From Paraescarpia echinospica (lineage: Eukaryota; Annelida; Polychaeta; Sabellida; Siboglinidae): a stretch of 64,000 nt of DNA. The first letter of the stretch is position 1, and every line of letters starts with the position of its first letter. Where the stretch lies: the NCBI GenBank assembly GCA_020002185.1, contig CM034543.1, forward strand, positions 5,352,531 to 5,416,530, given 5' to 3'. The position numbers were made by a program, and so were the translations under genes. Below the pieces are notes generated by a model, which saw nothing but the letters and a program-made list of their open reading frames with translations, ran no database searches and was not told where the DNA came from. This document shows positions 48,001-61,900 of the stretch, piece by piece.

Positions 48001-49000
48001 NNNNNNNNNNNNNNNNNNNNNNNNNNNNNNNNNNNNNNNNNNNNNNNNNNNNNNNNNNNNNNNNNNNNNNNNNNNNNNNNNNNNNNNNNNNNNNNNNNNN
48101 NNNNNNNNNNNNNNNNNNNNNNNNNNNNNNNNNNNNNNNNNNNNNNNNNNNNNNNNNNNNNNNNNNNNNNNNNNNNNNNNNNNNNNNNNNNNNNNNNNNN
48201 NNNNNNNNNNNNNNNNNNNNNNNNNNNNNNNNNNNNNNNNNNNNNNNNNNNNNNNNNNNNNNNNNNNNNNNNNNNNNNNNNNNNNNNNNNNNNNNNNNNN
48301 NNNNNNNNNNNNNNNNNNNNNNNNNNNNNNNNNNNNNNNNNNNNNNNNNNNNNNNNNNNNNNNNNNNNNNNNNNNNNNNNNNNNNNNNNNNNNNNNNNNN
48401 NNNNNNNNNNNNNNNNNNNNNNNNNNNNNNNNNNNNNNNNNNNNNNNNNNNNNNNNNNNNNNNNNNNNNNNNNNNNNNNNNNNNNNNNNNNNNNNNNNNN
48501 NNNNNNNNNNNNNNNNNNNNNNNNNNNNNNNNNNNNNNNNNNNNNNNNNNNNNNNNNNNNNNNNNNNNNNNNNNNNNNNNNNNNNNNNNNNNNNNNNNNN
48601 NNNNNNNNNNNNNNNNNNNNNNNNNNNNNNNNNNNNNNNNNNNNNNNNNNNNNNNNNNNNNNNNNNNNNNNNNNNNNNNNNNNNNNNNNNNNNNNNNNNN
48701 NNNNNNNNNNNNNNNNNNNNNNNNNNNNNNNNNNNNNNNNNNNNNNNNNNNNNNNNNNNNNNNNNNNNNNNNNNNNNNNNNNNNNNNNNNNNNNNNNNNN
48801 NNNNNNNNNNNNNNNNNNNNNNNNNNNNNNNNNNNNNNNNNNNNNNNNNNNNNNNNNNNNNNNNNNNNNNNNNNNNNNNNNNNNNNNNNNNNNNNNNNNN
48901 NNNNNNNNNNNNNNNNNNNNNNNNNNNNNNNNNNNNNNNNNNNNNNNNNNNNNNNNNNNNNNNNNNNNNNNNNNNNNNNNNNNNNNNNNNNNNNNNNNNN
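48001..49000. other. Assembly gap (1,000 N)
   Basis: Exactly 1,000 unknown bases, probably a placeholder of arbitrary size. CR1 sequence abuts both sides in opposite orientation, so the join is not trustworthy. Confidence 0.99.
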
Positions 49001-49632
49001 CTTCAAAGGGAAATCAAATCCTTGGATTAATTAGGCGAAACATAACGTATAAGGAAAAAGAACTAATAATACAAAACAATAGTTAGGCCTCATTTAGAAT
49101 ATTGTATTCAAGCGTGGAGGCCGTATCGCAGGAAGGACATAGATATGCTAGAAAGAGTGCAGAGGAGAGCAACTAAAATGATACCAAAACTGAGGGATCT
49201 TAGTTACGAAATATGCCTAAAAAATGCAGTTTAACAACACTAGAGACCAGGAGATTGAGAGGAGATCAGATAGAAGTGTTTAAAATATTGAAAGGTTATG
49301 AAAATATTTATAGAAATATTTTTTTCTCAGTTAAGAAAGATAGAAGGACTAGAGGGCATGAACTTACATTAGCAAAGGAGCAGTGTAGATTAGATATAAG
49401 AAAGTTCTCATTCTCACAAAGGACTGTAAATGAATGGAACAGATTATCTGCTGATTGTGTGGGTGCTAGTAGCGTGAATATGTTTAAAAATAAAATTGAC
49501 ACATACCTCAGACGGGCTGGATACACATAGATAAAAGGGTCGGACTCTCGATAAGCCAAAGGGCTTCCTTGTCCACCTGCCACCTAGAGTTAATTCTCTG
49601 GGTGGCAATCTTGTTAAATCTTGTTAAACCTT
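49001..49632 (+). mobile_element. CR1-like LINE 3' part (copy E)
   Basis: From the gap edge the sequence enters ORF2 at SKGNQILGLIRRN and runs to the stop at 49528-49530, then the hairpin and two TTGTTAAATC units. It carries an 8-bp deletion near 49071 and the shared AAAAAAT frameshift (49219-49225). It is very close to copy B. Confidence 0.95.
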
Positions 49633-49789
49633 GCTGGTTAATATGAATAATTTTTGTTAGCACCCCTGTCATGATATCCCTTTACTTGGTGTTGTGTAAT
49701 TTTTGAATGGCCCCTTAGATGCAACTGTGATGTGTCAGCCCTGCCATGGCCTCTGGCCAACACCAACACAGTGTGGCTCTCTCAGACCA

Positions 49790-49885
49790 TGGGCATTATA
49801 TGTATATTATATATATTTTATATACATATAATATATATATATATAATGTATATAATATATATATATAATATATATATATACTACA
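49790..49885. repeat. (TA)n microsatellite, self-complementary
   Basis: TATATATA runs with ATGTATA interruptions over about 95 bp. Confidence 0.95.
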
Positions 49886-50109
49886 ATCAAGCTCATATGT
49901 ATATTTGTAGTACCATCCGAAGAATGGGCTTTTTGCTAGTAATTATAATATAATATACCAGTAAACATTTACGATATGATTAAGAGAGCTGGAGGTATGT
50001 GATTTTGATAAAACTTGTTCAGAAATCAGTGACATGATGACTATAGCTAAGACGGAGTTTCAGAATTGCTGCTGGTCCAGTTTTCTTATAATCTAGCAAA
50101 ACTTTAATA

Positions 50110-50372
50110 TAAAGGCGTCTTGTTTAGTCGATCACCATCTTTACTTCTCTGGGAAACACACTGTAATTACTTCATGAATGAAGACTATTCAATCACATAT
50201 CCACCACTGCCTACAGCCAGGTACTCTTTTACACAGCTGAGTGAACTGAGGCAATGTGGAGTGAACAAAGTTATTAAAGCTTCAATACAGCAGCAAGAGG
50301 TCTCAAACGTGAATTCATGATTGAGAGTTGAGTGTTCTAACGGCTGTGCTTCAGGACCATGCAGTGGCCGCC
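50110..50372 (-). mobile_element. tRNA-derived SINE, family 2, diverged
   Basis: On the minus strand the body shares TCACTCAGCTGTGTAAAAGA, GAGTACCTGGCTGTAG and CCCAGAGAAGTAAAGATGG with the copy at 52.48-52.80 kb. The tRNA head is badly decayed. Confidence 0.7.
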
Positions 50373-52470
50373 ACTGGGTGAATGCCTGTCATCTGTGGCC
50401 TGGGTCTGCATAGGTCCTGGCCACAGCCGAGGTGTAGTTCTTGTAATTCCCCTCCACAATTCTTGTCCATGTTTCTTGGTCTGCCGTGTTTTCATTTTCC
50501 TTCATGGTCCTACCCAAAGGCGTGTTTCTTGTACTGTCGTTCTCGTTTCATAAAACATGGCCGATCCATCATCTTCTTGTAGTGAGCAAGTTATTTATGT
50601 TAATTTTGAAATTAATTTCAATTTTCAGCAGTTTGTTGTTGGAAATCTATTGTGGCAAGGCTATTTGAGTGTTATTGTTTTGAAGGTATTTTGTGCGTAA
50701 AGTTGAAAGGTGTCCAAAATCTGTGCAGGATGTCTTAGATGAGTGATTTCTTTCATTATGATAGGCCTGTAGTGGTTAGAGAATGCTGCCGTTTACCTCT
50801 CTGTTTACATAGGTCGTCAGTGTCGGCTGTAGTTGACCTATGACCTACGTTGTTGATCTGTTGTTGTTTGGTTGCTATAGAACATTGAACCATTTCACTA
50901 TGCTTATGAACTCATAAGGAAAATCTATCATTAAACTGAATCTGTTGTTAAATTTAAGTAGTGTCATTTCGGTGTCACTTACTTTGTCATCTTTCAAGAA
51001 AATAAATGTGTTAAATGTTGAATTGCTCACGTAGCATCCGCAAGGACGCCCACTGTCATTTTGACAACAATCAGCGCATTCGACGCCAACACATACTTTC
51101 TATATCAGGGCGGCGTCGCTACAAACACGGGGAATGACATTGTTGATCGTGTCGGATAATTTAAATTTTGTTACTTCCTTTTGGGAAGCAGCACCAAACT
51201 TCAATTTCATGATACAAAACCATACTGCAGCGTCTGGTTCAGCCATGGTTTAGATCAATTAATGACATGATGGACTTTTGTGGATTCATTGGATCGTAGA
51301 CCAAAGATGAGCGACAACCAATGAAACGATGTTTAACAATGTTCAGTATGATGCGTATATGCTCGATGAATTGATACTAAATCATTGGTTCAGCATTTTG
51401 ATCAGAAATAAAGGTTCAAAATTGTAATTTTATTTCCGTTTTGTTAAAAACAACGTCAGCGTGTCCGTAATCCAAATAATAAAATTGGTATCACCTTATA
51501 AAAGTAATTTGAAAGACTGCCTTCACAAAAACATATCTTTGGTTTTCAGTAAACATTGGAAGCGTCAGGCAGACATGCAGTTTGCCATAGCATTTGCAGT
51601 GTATGAGTGAGGATCAGTTCTCATCCAGTGTTCTAGTAGATGCCAGCATGTGTAACTTGGTATGACATGTGACCTTTACATCAGTGTAGTGTGACTGTTT
51701 GAAGGGTTCGTAAGCATCACTTACAGCTGTGTTTGAACAGATTCAATGATTGATCACGTGAGCTCCTATGCATCAGCAAAAATACACTTTTCACCTGTGA
51801 TCATTTAGAATAGCACCGCGTTCCACAATGTTTTAACAGCCCTAGATAGCAACGAAACTATGAGGCGTCAAGGTAATTATATCGGTGTCCTTTTAATTAT
51901 TGTATACAATTAAAGCATGCTGTCATACTTTGAAGAAAATTCCAAACATTTGGGTGACATGAAAATGTTCTGGTAACCATCATTTCTTTAAAACATGATT
52001 ATTATTACATTGTTAGAACTTTAAGTGGCTTATATTAATTGTATGTTTGTGTTGTTGTTCCAATGTATATAGCTCTTGTAGTGTCAATTCTGCTATGAGT
52101 ATTGATTTACAATGAGTATAACAATTATAAAATACTGGACCCTTGCCATACAGGGGCTGTTGAATACCCATGGCAAATTAACAAAACAAAAGGTGGATTT
52201 ATCATTTGGCAAATTATTCAATCAAATGACAACCTTTCAGATATGTACGCGTGTTGGGTTTGGAACTGTCACAACAAAACTGGTTGCTCATGACGATAGC
52301 CAGACGCGTAATTATGGGGATTTCCCAGAGTTGCATTTTGAAATTTTTGCATGTGCACCTGGTTCCCACAATCAAGACCAGCGAAGACAGCGAGTGGGAA
52401 GAAGTACTACTAATTTAGCAAATGTTGTACGTTGTGTAGAATGTCTGCCATGAGTTGTGTAAGGCCCCCC
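50373..52470. other. No recognisable feature
   Basis: Non-coding by eye. The 5' end of the P4-ATPase gene may lie here, but no upstream exon or promoter could be identified. Confidence 0.35.
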
Positions 52471-52484
52471 AGGCTACAGAGGAT

Positions 52485-52803
52485 AGAAGATCAAAAGTCA
52501 GTTTTTATACAGCGCAGTATCCATTCTTTAGGACTCCTCAAAGTACTTTACACTTTACTCCTGGCAAACGTGTTCAATCGAACGCCATCTCGACTTCTCT
52601 GGGAGGTACTCAGCCACGCTGCAATTAATGCATGAATACTATTCATACACAAATATCCTCCAATGTCTATAGCAAGGTACTCATCCATACAGCTGAGTGA
52701 TCTGAAACGTAGAGTGAGCGAACCTGTTCAAGGTTCGACGCAGCGTCACAAGATTTGAACCCAGCACTCAGAGTCCAATGCTCTATGCACTGCGCCTCTG
52801 CGT
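52485..52803 (-). mobile_element. tRNA-derived SINE, family 2, nearly complete
   Basis: On the minus strand: head GCAGAGGCGCAGTGCATAGA (A-box region), GGTTCAAATCT (B box), TCGCTCACTCTACG, a 200-bp body, then GTAAAGTGTAAAGTACTTTG and ATACTGCGCTGTATAAAAAC at the 3' end. It lies just upstream of the first recognised P4-ATPase exon. Confidence 0.8.
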
Positions 52804-52856
52804 TCCACATACAGGTACTATCTGCGAGTATTACATGCGAGTATCTCTGCTTGTAG

Positions 52857-52986
52857 AATATCATCAGATGAGCAGGCAGATGTCGGAGTCTCCGACAGTG
52901 GCTGCGATGGCAGCATCGCACACAGAACAGAGAGTGATACTCATTGGCCAATCCCAGACGTCTCACTTCTGTGACAACGCCATCAG
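52857..52986 (+). CDS. ATP8A: ATP8A-like exon A (N-terminal cytosolic)
   Basis: Acceptor CTGCTTGTAG| and donor ATCAG|GTGAGT, phase 2. It encodes [20 protein letters not shown], matching the R-x-I-x-I/L-N-x-P-Q...F-C-N-N-x-S segment of ATP8A. The donor is the first unit of a 22-bp minisatellite. Confidence 0.8.
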
Positions 52987-55900
52987 GTGAGTGGTGCATC
53001 TGTGTGGCACAAGTGGTGCATCAGTGTGGTGCATCAGTGTGTTCCAAGTGGTGCATCACTGCAGTGCAAGTGGTGCATCAGTGTGGTACAAGTGGTGCAA
53101 CAGTGTAGTGCAAGTGGTGCATCAGTGTGGTGCAGGTGGTGCATCAGTGTGTTCCAAGCCGTGCATCAGTGTGTTACAAGCGGTGCATCAGTGTAGTGCA
53201 AGTGGTGCATCAGTGCAGTGCAAGTGATGCATCAGTGTGTTCCAAGTGGTGCATCAGTGTGTTGTTCTAAGCGGTGCATCAGTGTAGTGCAAGTGGTGCA
53301 TCAGTGCAGTGCAAGTGGTGCATCAGTGTGTTCCAAGTGGTGCATCAGTGTGTTGTTCTAAGCGGTGCATCAGTGTAGTGCAAGTGGTGCATCAGTGTGG
53401 TGCAAGCGGTGCATCAGTGTGGTTCATGCATGTACTACATAGTCTTCAAGAAGACCGTTCAATTTGTTTATTAGAAATTGTATTCTTTATGACATCAACC
53501 AGCATTGTAAACAATCGTTGTAACCGTTGATGTTGTTGACATGTTTTACAGCCATGTACATACACTGGCATTGTAAACAACCGTTGTAACCATTGGTGTT
53601 GTTGACATGTTTTACAGCCATGTACATACACTAGCATTGTAAACAACCGTTGTAACTGTTGATGTTGTTGACATGTTTTACAGCCATGTACATACACTGG
53701 CATTGTAAACAACCGTTGTAACCATTGGTGTTGTTGACATGTTTTACAGCCATGTACATACACTAGCATTGTAAACAACCGTTGTAACCATTGGTGTTGT
53801 TGACATGTTTTACAGCCATGTACATACACTAGCATTGTAAACAACCGTTGTAACCATTGGTGTTGTTGACATGTTTTACAGCCATGTACATACACTAGCA
53901 TTGTAAACAACCGTTGTAACCATTGGTGTTGTTGACATGCTTTATAGCCATGTACATACACTAGCATTGTAAACAACCGTTGTAACCATTGGTGTTGTTG
54001 ACATGTTTTACAGCCATGTGCATACACTAGCATTGTAAACAACCGTTGTAACCTTTGGTGTTGTTGACATGTTTTACAGCCATGTACATACACTAGCATT
54101 GTAAACAACCGTTGTAACCATTGGTGTTGTTGACATGTTTTACAGCCATGTACATACACTAACATTGTAAACAACCGTTGTAACCATTGGTGTTGTTGAC
54201 ATGTTTTACAGCCATGTACATACACTGGCATTGTAAACAACCGTTGTAACCTTTGGTGTTGTTGACATGTTTTACAGCCATGTACATACACTAGCATTGT
54301 AAAAAACCGTTGTAACCGTTGTTGACATGTTTTACAGCCATGTACATACACTAGCATTGTAAACAACCGTTGTAACCATTGGTGTTGTTGACATGTTTTA
54401 CAGCCATGTACATACACTGGCATTGTAAACAACCGTTGTAACCATTGGTGTTGTTGACATGTTTTACAGCCATGTACATACACTAGCATTGTAAACAACC
54501 GTTGTAACCTTTGGTGTTGTTGACATGTTTTACAGCCATGTACATACACTAGCATTGTAAACAACCGTTGTAACCATTGGTGTTGTTGACATGTTTTACA
54601 GCCATGTACATACACTAGCATTGTAAACAACCGTTGTAACCATTGGTGTTGTTGACATGTTTTACTGCCATGTACATACACTAGCATTGTAAACAACCGT
54701 TGTAACCGTTGGTGTTGTTGACATGTTTTACAGCCATGTACATACACTAGCATTGTAAACAACCGTTGTAACTGTTGATGTTGTTGACATGTTTTACAGC
54801 CATGTACATACACTAGCATTGTAAACAACCATTGTAACCATTGGTGTTGTTGACATGTTTTACAGCCATGTACATACACTAGCATTGTAAACAATCGTTG
54901 TAACCATTGGTGTTGTTGACATGTTTTACAGCCATGTACATACACTAGCATTGTAAACAACCGTTGTAACCGTTGATGTTGTTGACATGTTTTACAGCCA
55001 TGTACATACACTAGCATTGTAAACAATCGTTGTAACCGTTGATGTTGTTGACATGTTTTACAGCCATGTACATACACTATCATTGTAAACAACCGTTGTA
55101 ACCGTTGATGTTGTTGACATGTTTTACAGCCATGTACATACAGTAGCATTGTAAACAACCGTTGTAACCGTTGATGTTGTTGACATGTTTTACAGCCATG
55201 TACATACACTATCATTGTAAACAACCGTTGTAACCGTTGATGTTGTTGACATGTTTTGCAGCCATGTACATACACTGGCATTGTAAACAACCGTTGTAAC
55301 CGTTGATGTTGTTGACATGTTTTACAGCCATGTACATACACTGGCATTCTCTGTAGCATGGATGTATCCATTTATTTCTAAACTCAAGGCCTGGGTGTTT
55401 GTCTGGGTGTCAGGAGAGGGAGAATTGGAGGTCTCAGTGGTTTGGCATTCACTGCATCACTGAGATATAGATTTTAAAAGCTGTATGTATGCCAGTAATG
55501 TAATGTTTCAATAATTTGTTTTAATAACTACACTTTTAATTATGAATGTAACTGCTGAAATTATTAATACAACTGCTGCTTATAAATGTCTGTGTAACTC
55601 TTGTTTAAGTGGTAAATATTATAATAATACAGGGTCAGTACACAACAGAATCCCTCTGTTTAGCTGTGATGGCAAACATATTTCCTGTATTTCAGGTAAT
55701 AAAGATTATTATTATTATTAAAGCTTAATGTAAGTTCTTATATCTAGTCCATAGGACTTCTCAAAGCGCTTTACACTGAAAGCTACCACCTGGGTGACTA
55801 ATGGCCTGATTTTAGGGGTGGCCTGATTAGAGTCAGGTCAGATATACAGGTGTGTAGTTCTGGCAAAACTATGTACATACATATAATCTACAAAAGTAGG

Positions 55901-58900
55901 ACATCTGGTTGCATTATGGAGTAATGGTGGGGATGGCATTTTACAGCTTTACACTGAAAGCTACCACCTGGGTGACTAATGGCCTGATTTTAGGGGTGGC
56001 CTGATTAGAGTCAGGTCAGATATACAGGTGTGTAGTTCTGGCAAAACTATGTACATACATATAATCTACAAAAGTAGGACATGTGGTTGCATTATGGAGT
56101 AATGGTGGGGATGGCATTTTACACGATTCGTTCAACACGGGTTTCAATGGAAAAATCTGTGAAATAGTGGTCGTTTTCAAGGATGGCCATTTCAGAGAGT
56201 AGGCCATTTTGGGGGGTTTTACTGTTGTTTTAACATAAATTTTATTTTTAAAATAGCTAAATGTCAAGATATGAAAATACAGCTGGTGACCGTGTACTTG
56301 GGTAACCAGTTGCTGGCCTAGTTTGGTGGCTAGACCAGCAGCAATGGCCTTGCTGACTGGCCACATAGCACACCTGCATCTCTTACAACTGACCTAATCA
56401 ATTTATGCAGCATACTGGTTGATAGGGCTACTGCCACGAGTGTGTTGGCCTGTTACCTGTTGTTTACTAGGCAATCAGTGTTTGCAATCTTTCCCTACAT
56501 TAAATATAAGCACTGACTCACTCCACTAGGATGTCAACATTGGCTCTGTACGCTTGGATTATGGCATTTCAAATGCTTGCGTTTAGGTTTAATCTATGAC
56601 AATGTGTTTGTGCTGTTCTCACCACAGAAATACTGTAATAATAAAAAAAATTATGTTTCATTTAATGGTTTGATATAACAGTAATTCCACAGCAGGTATG
56701 CTACACAAGATATATGCGTGACCGTATTAGTGAGACTAATTTCCTATACTTTACTGTATATATGTAACAAAATTGGGACTATCCTAAGGTGACCTTAATT
56801 GCAAGGTGGCTGTATTACCGGGGAGAACATAAAGTGAGGTTCGACTGTATAATATATATATATATGTATATATATGTATATATATATATATATATATAAA
56901 CATGTTTGTGTATGCTGTAAAGTGTAAACAATATAAAGATACAAGAGGAATGCTATAGATAATACAGTTACGCAGCAAGTATTCTATAGAACAATACAAC
57001 AATGCCTTCATATATACCATAAACAATACAAACAATCAGGAGGTACACTATACAGACCCACCGACTAAAAAGTAAAATCGGCAAGCCTAAATAGCGAGCT
57101 GGGATACTTCCGTGGGCATGGTGATATTATACATGATGCACAAATATTCATCTCGGCAGTAGTGAGACCTTGGATGACGTCTACAAACACTTCGTGCTGT
57201 CATGTAAACAAACTGTCTCCTCCCAAGTCACTTAGATGTCAACAACAAATGGTTCATTAAACATATTTGGGCAGTCAATATATTATAATAGATGTATGTG
57301 ACCTGTCATAGCGAAGAGAGTATTACGTCGCAAAATTATGAAATGAGTTTTGTACCTGTTTGGATTCCACAGTTGGTGAGCTTTAAAATGATACCTCATT
57401 TGTTGAAATATCTTCCGTGGTCTTTGTTTTATTGCTAAGGCCAGACATTTTATATTACATGTTCTACCTGGGCCTGCCGACATTAATTTCCTGGATCTAG
57501 AATAAAAATAAAATTCACAGTGTTCATTTTTTATTGCCGCTGATGTCATTATTTATTAACTGAACGTGTTAAATCATAAATAAAGTATCTTGCTGTTCAT
57601 GAGAAAAAATGCCCTGCTACTGTATGGGGTTTGAACCGAAAAGTTTTGGCCATGTCGCCTTTTAACAATGGTAGCTACCGCGCACGCATACTTTTCTTTG
57701 AATATGACGTTAACAACTATTACATTAAATACTGTCGCCCCTGCGCGAAATTGTAACTTATCAGCCGTACGCTACGACCAGCTGCGATTCAGTCCATGGG
57801 AATGCCTGCGATGCATCCGATAGACCAATGTTATTGAATGTTCAACGACATTGGGCTATCGAAGCATTTGTGCATTGCACACACTCGGACTCTTCCATAC
57901 ATTTTGTAATTTGGCGGCATCTCGATTAAACTCTCTTTTTTACAAAGTATATCGTTTGTTTATCAGCTGTCAAATTATTCTCCATAGCAACAACTTCAAA
58001 TAATGTAAACAGGAAATTAAACAACACGTAGCATTGTGGGATTGTTCCATGCCTCTTTTTGAGAACTACGGCCATTTCCATGTCTCATTTGCATAAGTCT
58101 AAAACTAAATAAGGAGATCGTCGGGATTTGGAACCTGGTTTCAACGTGGGCAAATTTTTTACAAAAAGGGGCGTGGCTACTGACATAACTGAAAGATAGC
58201 CAAGAAGATGGCAGTTGTTTTAATGCCAAACAAAATGGCGTACCATGAACGAACATGGTCGTTGTCAAGGCATAAACATGGACAACTTTTGGCGTTTTTC
58301 ATAGATTCAGATTTTTATTGTCATTTCACATTTGATAGGCTCTCTAAGTTAGTGCTAAAATAGTGACTTAGCGGTGAGTAACTGGTAAAAAACAATCTTT
58401 ATTGTGAAGTAGATATGTCAATCTATCAGTGTCAGAAACTGAACAAAACAAAAAAGTAATACAAATTATTTTTGATGCATTTCACACCGCAGTATCTGTC
58501 ATCAATAGGACAACAAGTAACACTGGAGATTTATATTAATTTTCATGTAGCCACACATCTTATTATTTAAATGTTACACATTTGAACATGCACTATGATA
58601 TTTTTTTCCTGACATTTTAATTTTATTTTATTCCGATTCCTGTCACTACTTCCAGTACAATTCTGCCCGTAAAACAGGTAATAAAAAGTCTGGTCTTAAA
58701 AAAACAACATTTTGAGAAACTTTTCACTCGTACTGTTTATTGTTTCTTGTTGTGTTAGTTGGTAAGTGCAGGTAATTTATTTGTTTCGGGTTATTTGTTA
58801 AGACAAATAAACTGGACAGTGGAAGATGTATATGGTGTGCATTTCTGCCAAAATCACAACAAAATTGATGGGACACAACTTGGACAACTACTTTTGGGTC

Positions 58901-61900
58901 TTGTGCAGAATTGGCCTGTGCAACTTAATACCTGGTTTGATGTGGGGGGGTGACATATTTGATACTGTATAACATGATTTTGTGATAAAAACGAACAGAC
59001 CTGTAAATGGTATGAACTGTGTGCGTTTACACCTGGTCTGTGTCTACCTTGCAGCACCGGCAAGTACAACCTGTGGACATTCCTTCCCAAGTTTCTCTTT
59101 GAACAGTTCCGCAGATACGCCAATGTCTTCTTCCTCTTTGTTGCCATGATGCAGGTGAGGTTTTACTTACCATCTAAAGAAACGTGGCTAACAAGTAGCA
59201 GTGGTATAAAATCCACTTAAATTTCCTGTTTTTATACAAAATATCTAAATAATTTTTATCAATTATAATGTGAACCGAGAATGTTATGATAACATTTTGT
59301 AACGAACATTGAACAGAATACCTCTTCAGTAAACACTTATCAACTATCCATTGCAACCTGTCAAATTTACTTCAGCTTTAAAGATTAAAATATGAAATGA
59401 TATGAAATATAACTGAGAATTTGAACGTTTTCAATATATGAAGCCCCCAAGTTGCTGGGTTTTAGTTAACTGACGAAAATTGTTGTAAATTCGCTTTACC
59501 TCATCCTCGCAAGCCAGGACTGTTTGCCATGCAAAACTAGCTGATCCCCTACGCAAAGTACGGAAGTTAGCTGAGTCAGTGCAAATACCCGCCCTAATTT
59601 GAAGACGGACAAACGACTTCTGGGAATCCCAATATATAATGACACATTCGCCCATTAGCACAAGCAGCTGAATATTGTGTATTCGAATAATTGCTTCTAC
59701 TTCGTAAACATTGCATGTAACACGAGCCACGGCTGGTTGAAATTAGTTTTATTATGACCACCTGACTTGCCAAGATACACTGATCTAGTGAGCAATTTCA
59801 TAGACTGAGCTCAAATTCAGAGTTTCGCAAAGCAATCAGCCAGGGGGTACTGCTGGTTGGCACTGATGTAATCAGCAGCAGCGACCCCTGGCGCGCGAGG
59901 ATGCTTTACTTGACTTGCCCAATAACTTTTATTTCTGATTGCAGCAAATCCCGAACGTGTCTCCAACGGGACGCTACACTACTGCCATGCCTCTGCTCTT
60001 CATCCTTTGCTTGTCAGCTTTAAAAGAGATCATTGAAGATGTGGTGAGTTAGCCACAGCACGCTGGACATGCAGTAGATGGCGCAAACATGCAGCACGCA
60101 CTGTAAACATGCATAACTTGCATGCAAGATATTGTAGATTTATGTATTTTTGATTGAATCCATGAAACCTTGTAAAGAAATATTTTATTAGTATATATAT
60201 TTGTATTGTAAACTGCAATGTGATATTTTATTGGCATTTGAGCAGTTCATCTCAATTTGGAGTACACGGTTGAAGGAAGGTAATTATATTTTGGGGGATA
60301 ACTTGCTAATTTGATCACTTCCGCTGATGGACAAGTAAACTTGCATTTGGAAAACTTAAATGGTCTAAATGACTGGTTGAACGTTTCTGTTAGTTTTGTG
60401 CCCTCCATTGACGCTGTTTATCCCTGTTTATTCCTGTTGCTTAGTCACTACTGCATGTGTCATGGTGTAAGGGTGCTGAAAGTATGTACAGACAACTTAC
60501 TTGAGCAGATTCGCCACAATACAGACATGTAGTGGTACTTCAAACAGTCCTAACATGTATCATGTGTGCAGTACTTATATGTCAGAGACAATAGCAACTT
60601 TGAGCAGACATATAAACGGGACACACATGCAGCTGGTGTGATAACACAAACACGAAACGCAAACACAGAAAAGTAGTCATGCAAAAAATGTGCTTTAGTA
60701 TAGCCAATACAAGCATGCAACATGTGCCATAAACATTACAGATGTGCAACATGTGCCATAAAAAATAGATGCATGGAGCAGATATGGAAACACAAGATTT
60801 TGTTTTTCATATTTTGTAGAAGCGACACAGAGCCGATGGAAAGATCAACCAGAGAGTTGTTAAAGGTGAGTAGTGCTCACAATAAAAAATTTAACAAGAG
60901 ATTTATCAAGAGATTTATCAATATTGCCACCCAGAACAAAAGACCTGATCTATGGAAAGTAGATAACAATGCCTTTGGCTTATCAAGAGTCAGACATTTA
61001 TTGTAACTCTGTCGTGTAAACTGCCCTTCTGAAGTTTTTTTTAATTTCGTTTTTAAACATTCACACATCTGGCATTAGCACAGTCGACAGATAACTTCAA
61101 CTTTCAACAAAATAAAACTTTGGAAAATATGTTTGCATGTACATGTACTGTATTGTATATACACGCATCAGGGTTCTTGTAAAACATCGCATATTGCATG
61201 GTGAAAGAAGTGTGACGGTTCGTCTATGATTTCTTACGCCCAAAGGTCATAAGGTCGATTGCGTTGGTTGTAGTTCTACGTAATGGCAACTGGGAGCAGA
61301 TCAAGTGGACTGATGTACACGTGGGCGATATCGTCAAGATCCTCAACAGCAGCTTCTTCCCGTGTGATCTTATTTTACTTTCTTCAAGGTAAGAAGCTGG
61401 TAGATGTGTGAAACGTTTTCTTAATAATATTTTGTTAAATTATTTTAAATTAAAACAGGTATTGGTCGGTGCTCTCCTCTTTCTTACTGTAGTCTGGGCC
61501 TGGGGTGAGACTGGCCTGGATACAGGGCCTTCATTTGTTCTTTTCCTGTTGATGCTCCTGCACTGCCATCTGCTAAACACATCAGATAGAACCATACAAA
61601 AGAACTAGAGTAATATTTAACTTAAACTGGATGACTCCTGTAACATCATCATTAGGAGATCACACCTAAGTTAATGGAGCATGGCTGAATGCTTCCCAGA
61701 GAAATCAAGATGGTATTCGATTGAACAGGTCTGCCAGGGAGTAAAGTGTAAAGTGCTTTGAATAGTCCCAATGATTGAATACTGCGCTATATAAGAAGTT
61801 ATCTTTTACCTTTGTAAGAGGATAACTTCAACCAACTGTAAGCCATTCATAGCAAATAGATTGGGGAGAGAATGTGTTTCCAAGTTATGCTATTACTGTA

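Noticed and set aside
58759..58953. 64-codon ORF just before exon B, considered as an extra P4-ATPase exon
   Set aside because: Exon A joins exon B in phase with conserved residues on both sides, so no exon is missing here, and the peptide does not resemble the family.
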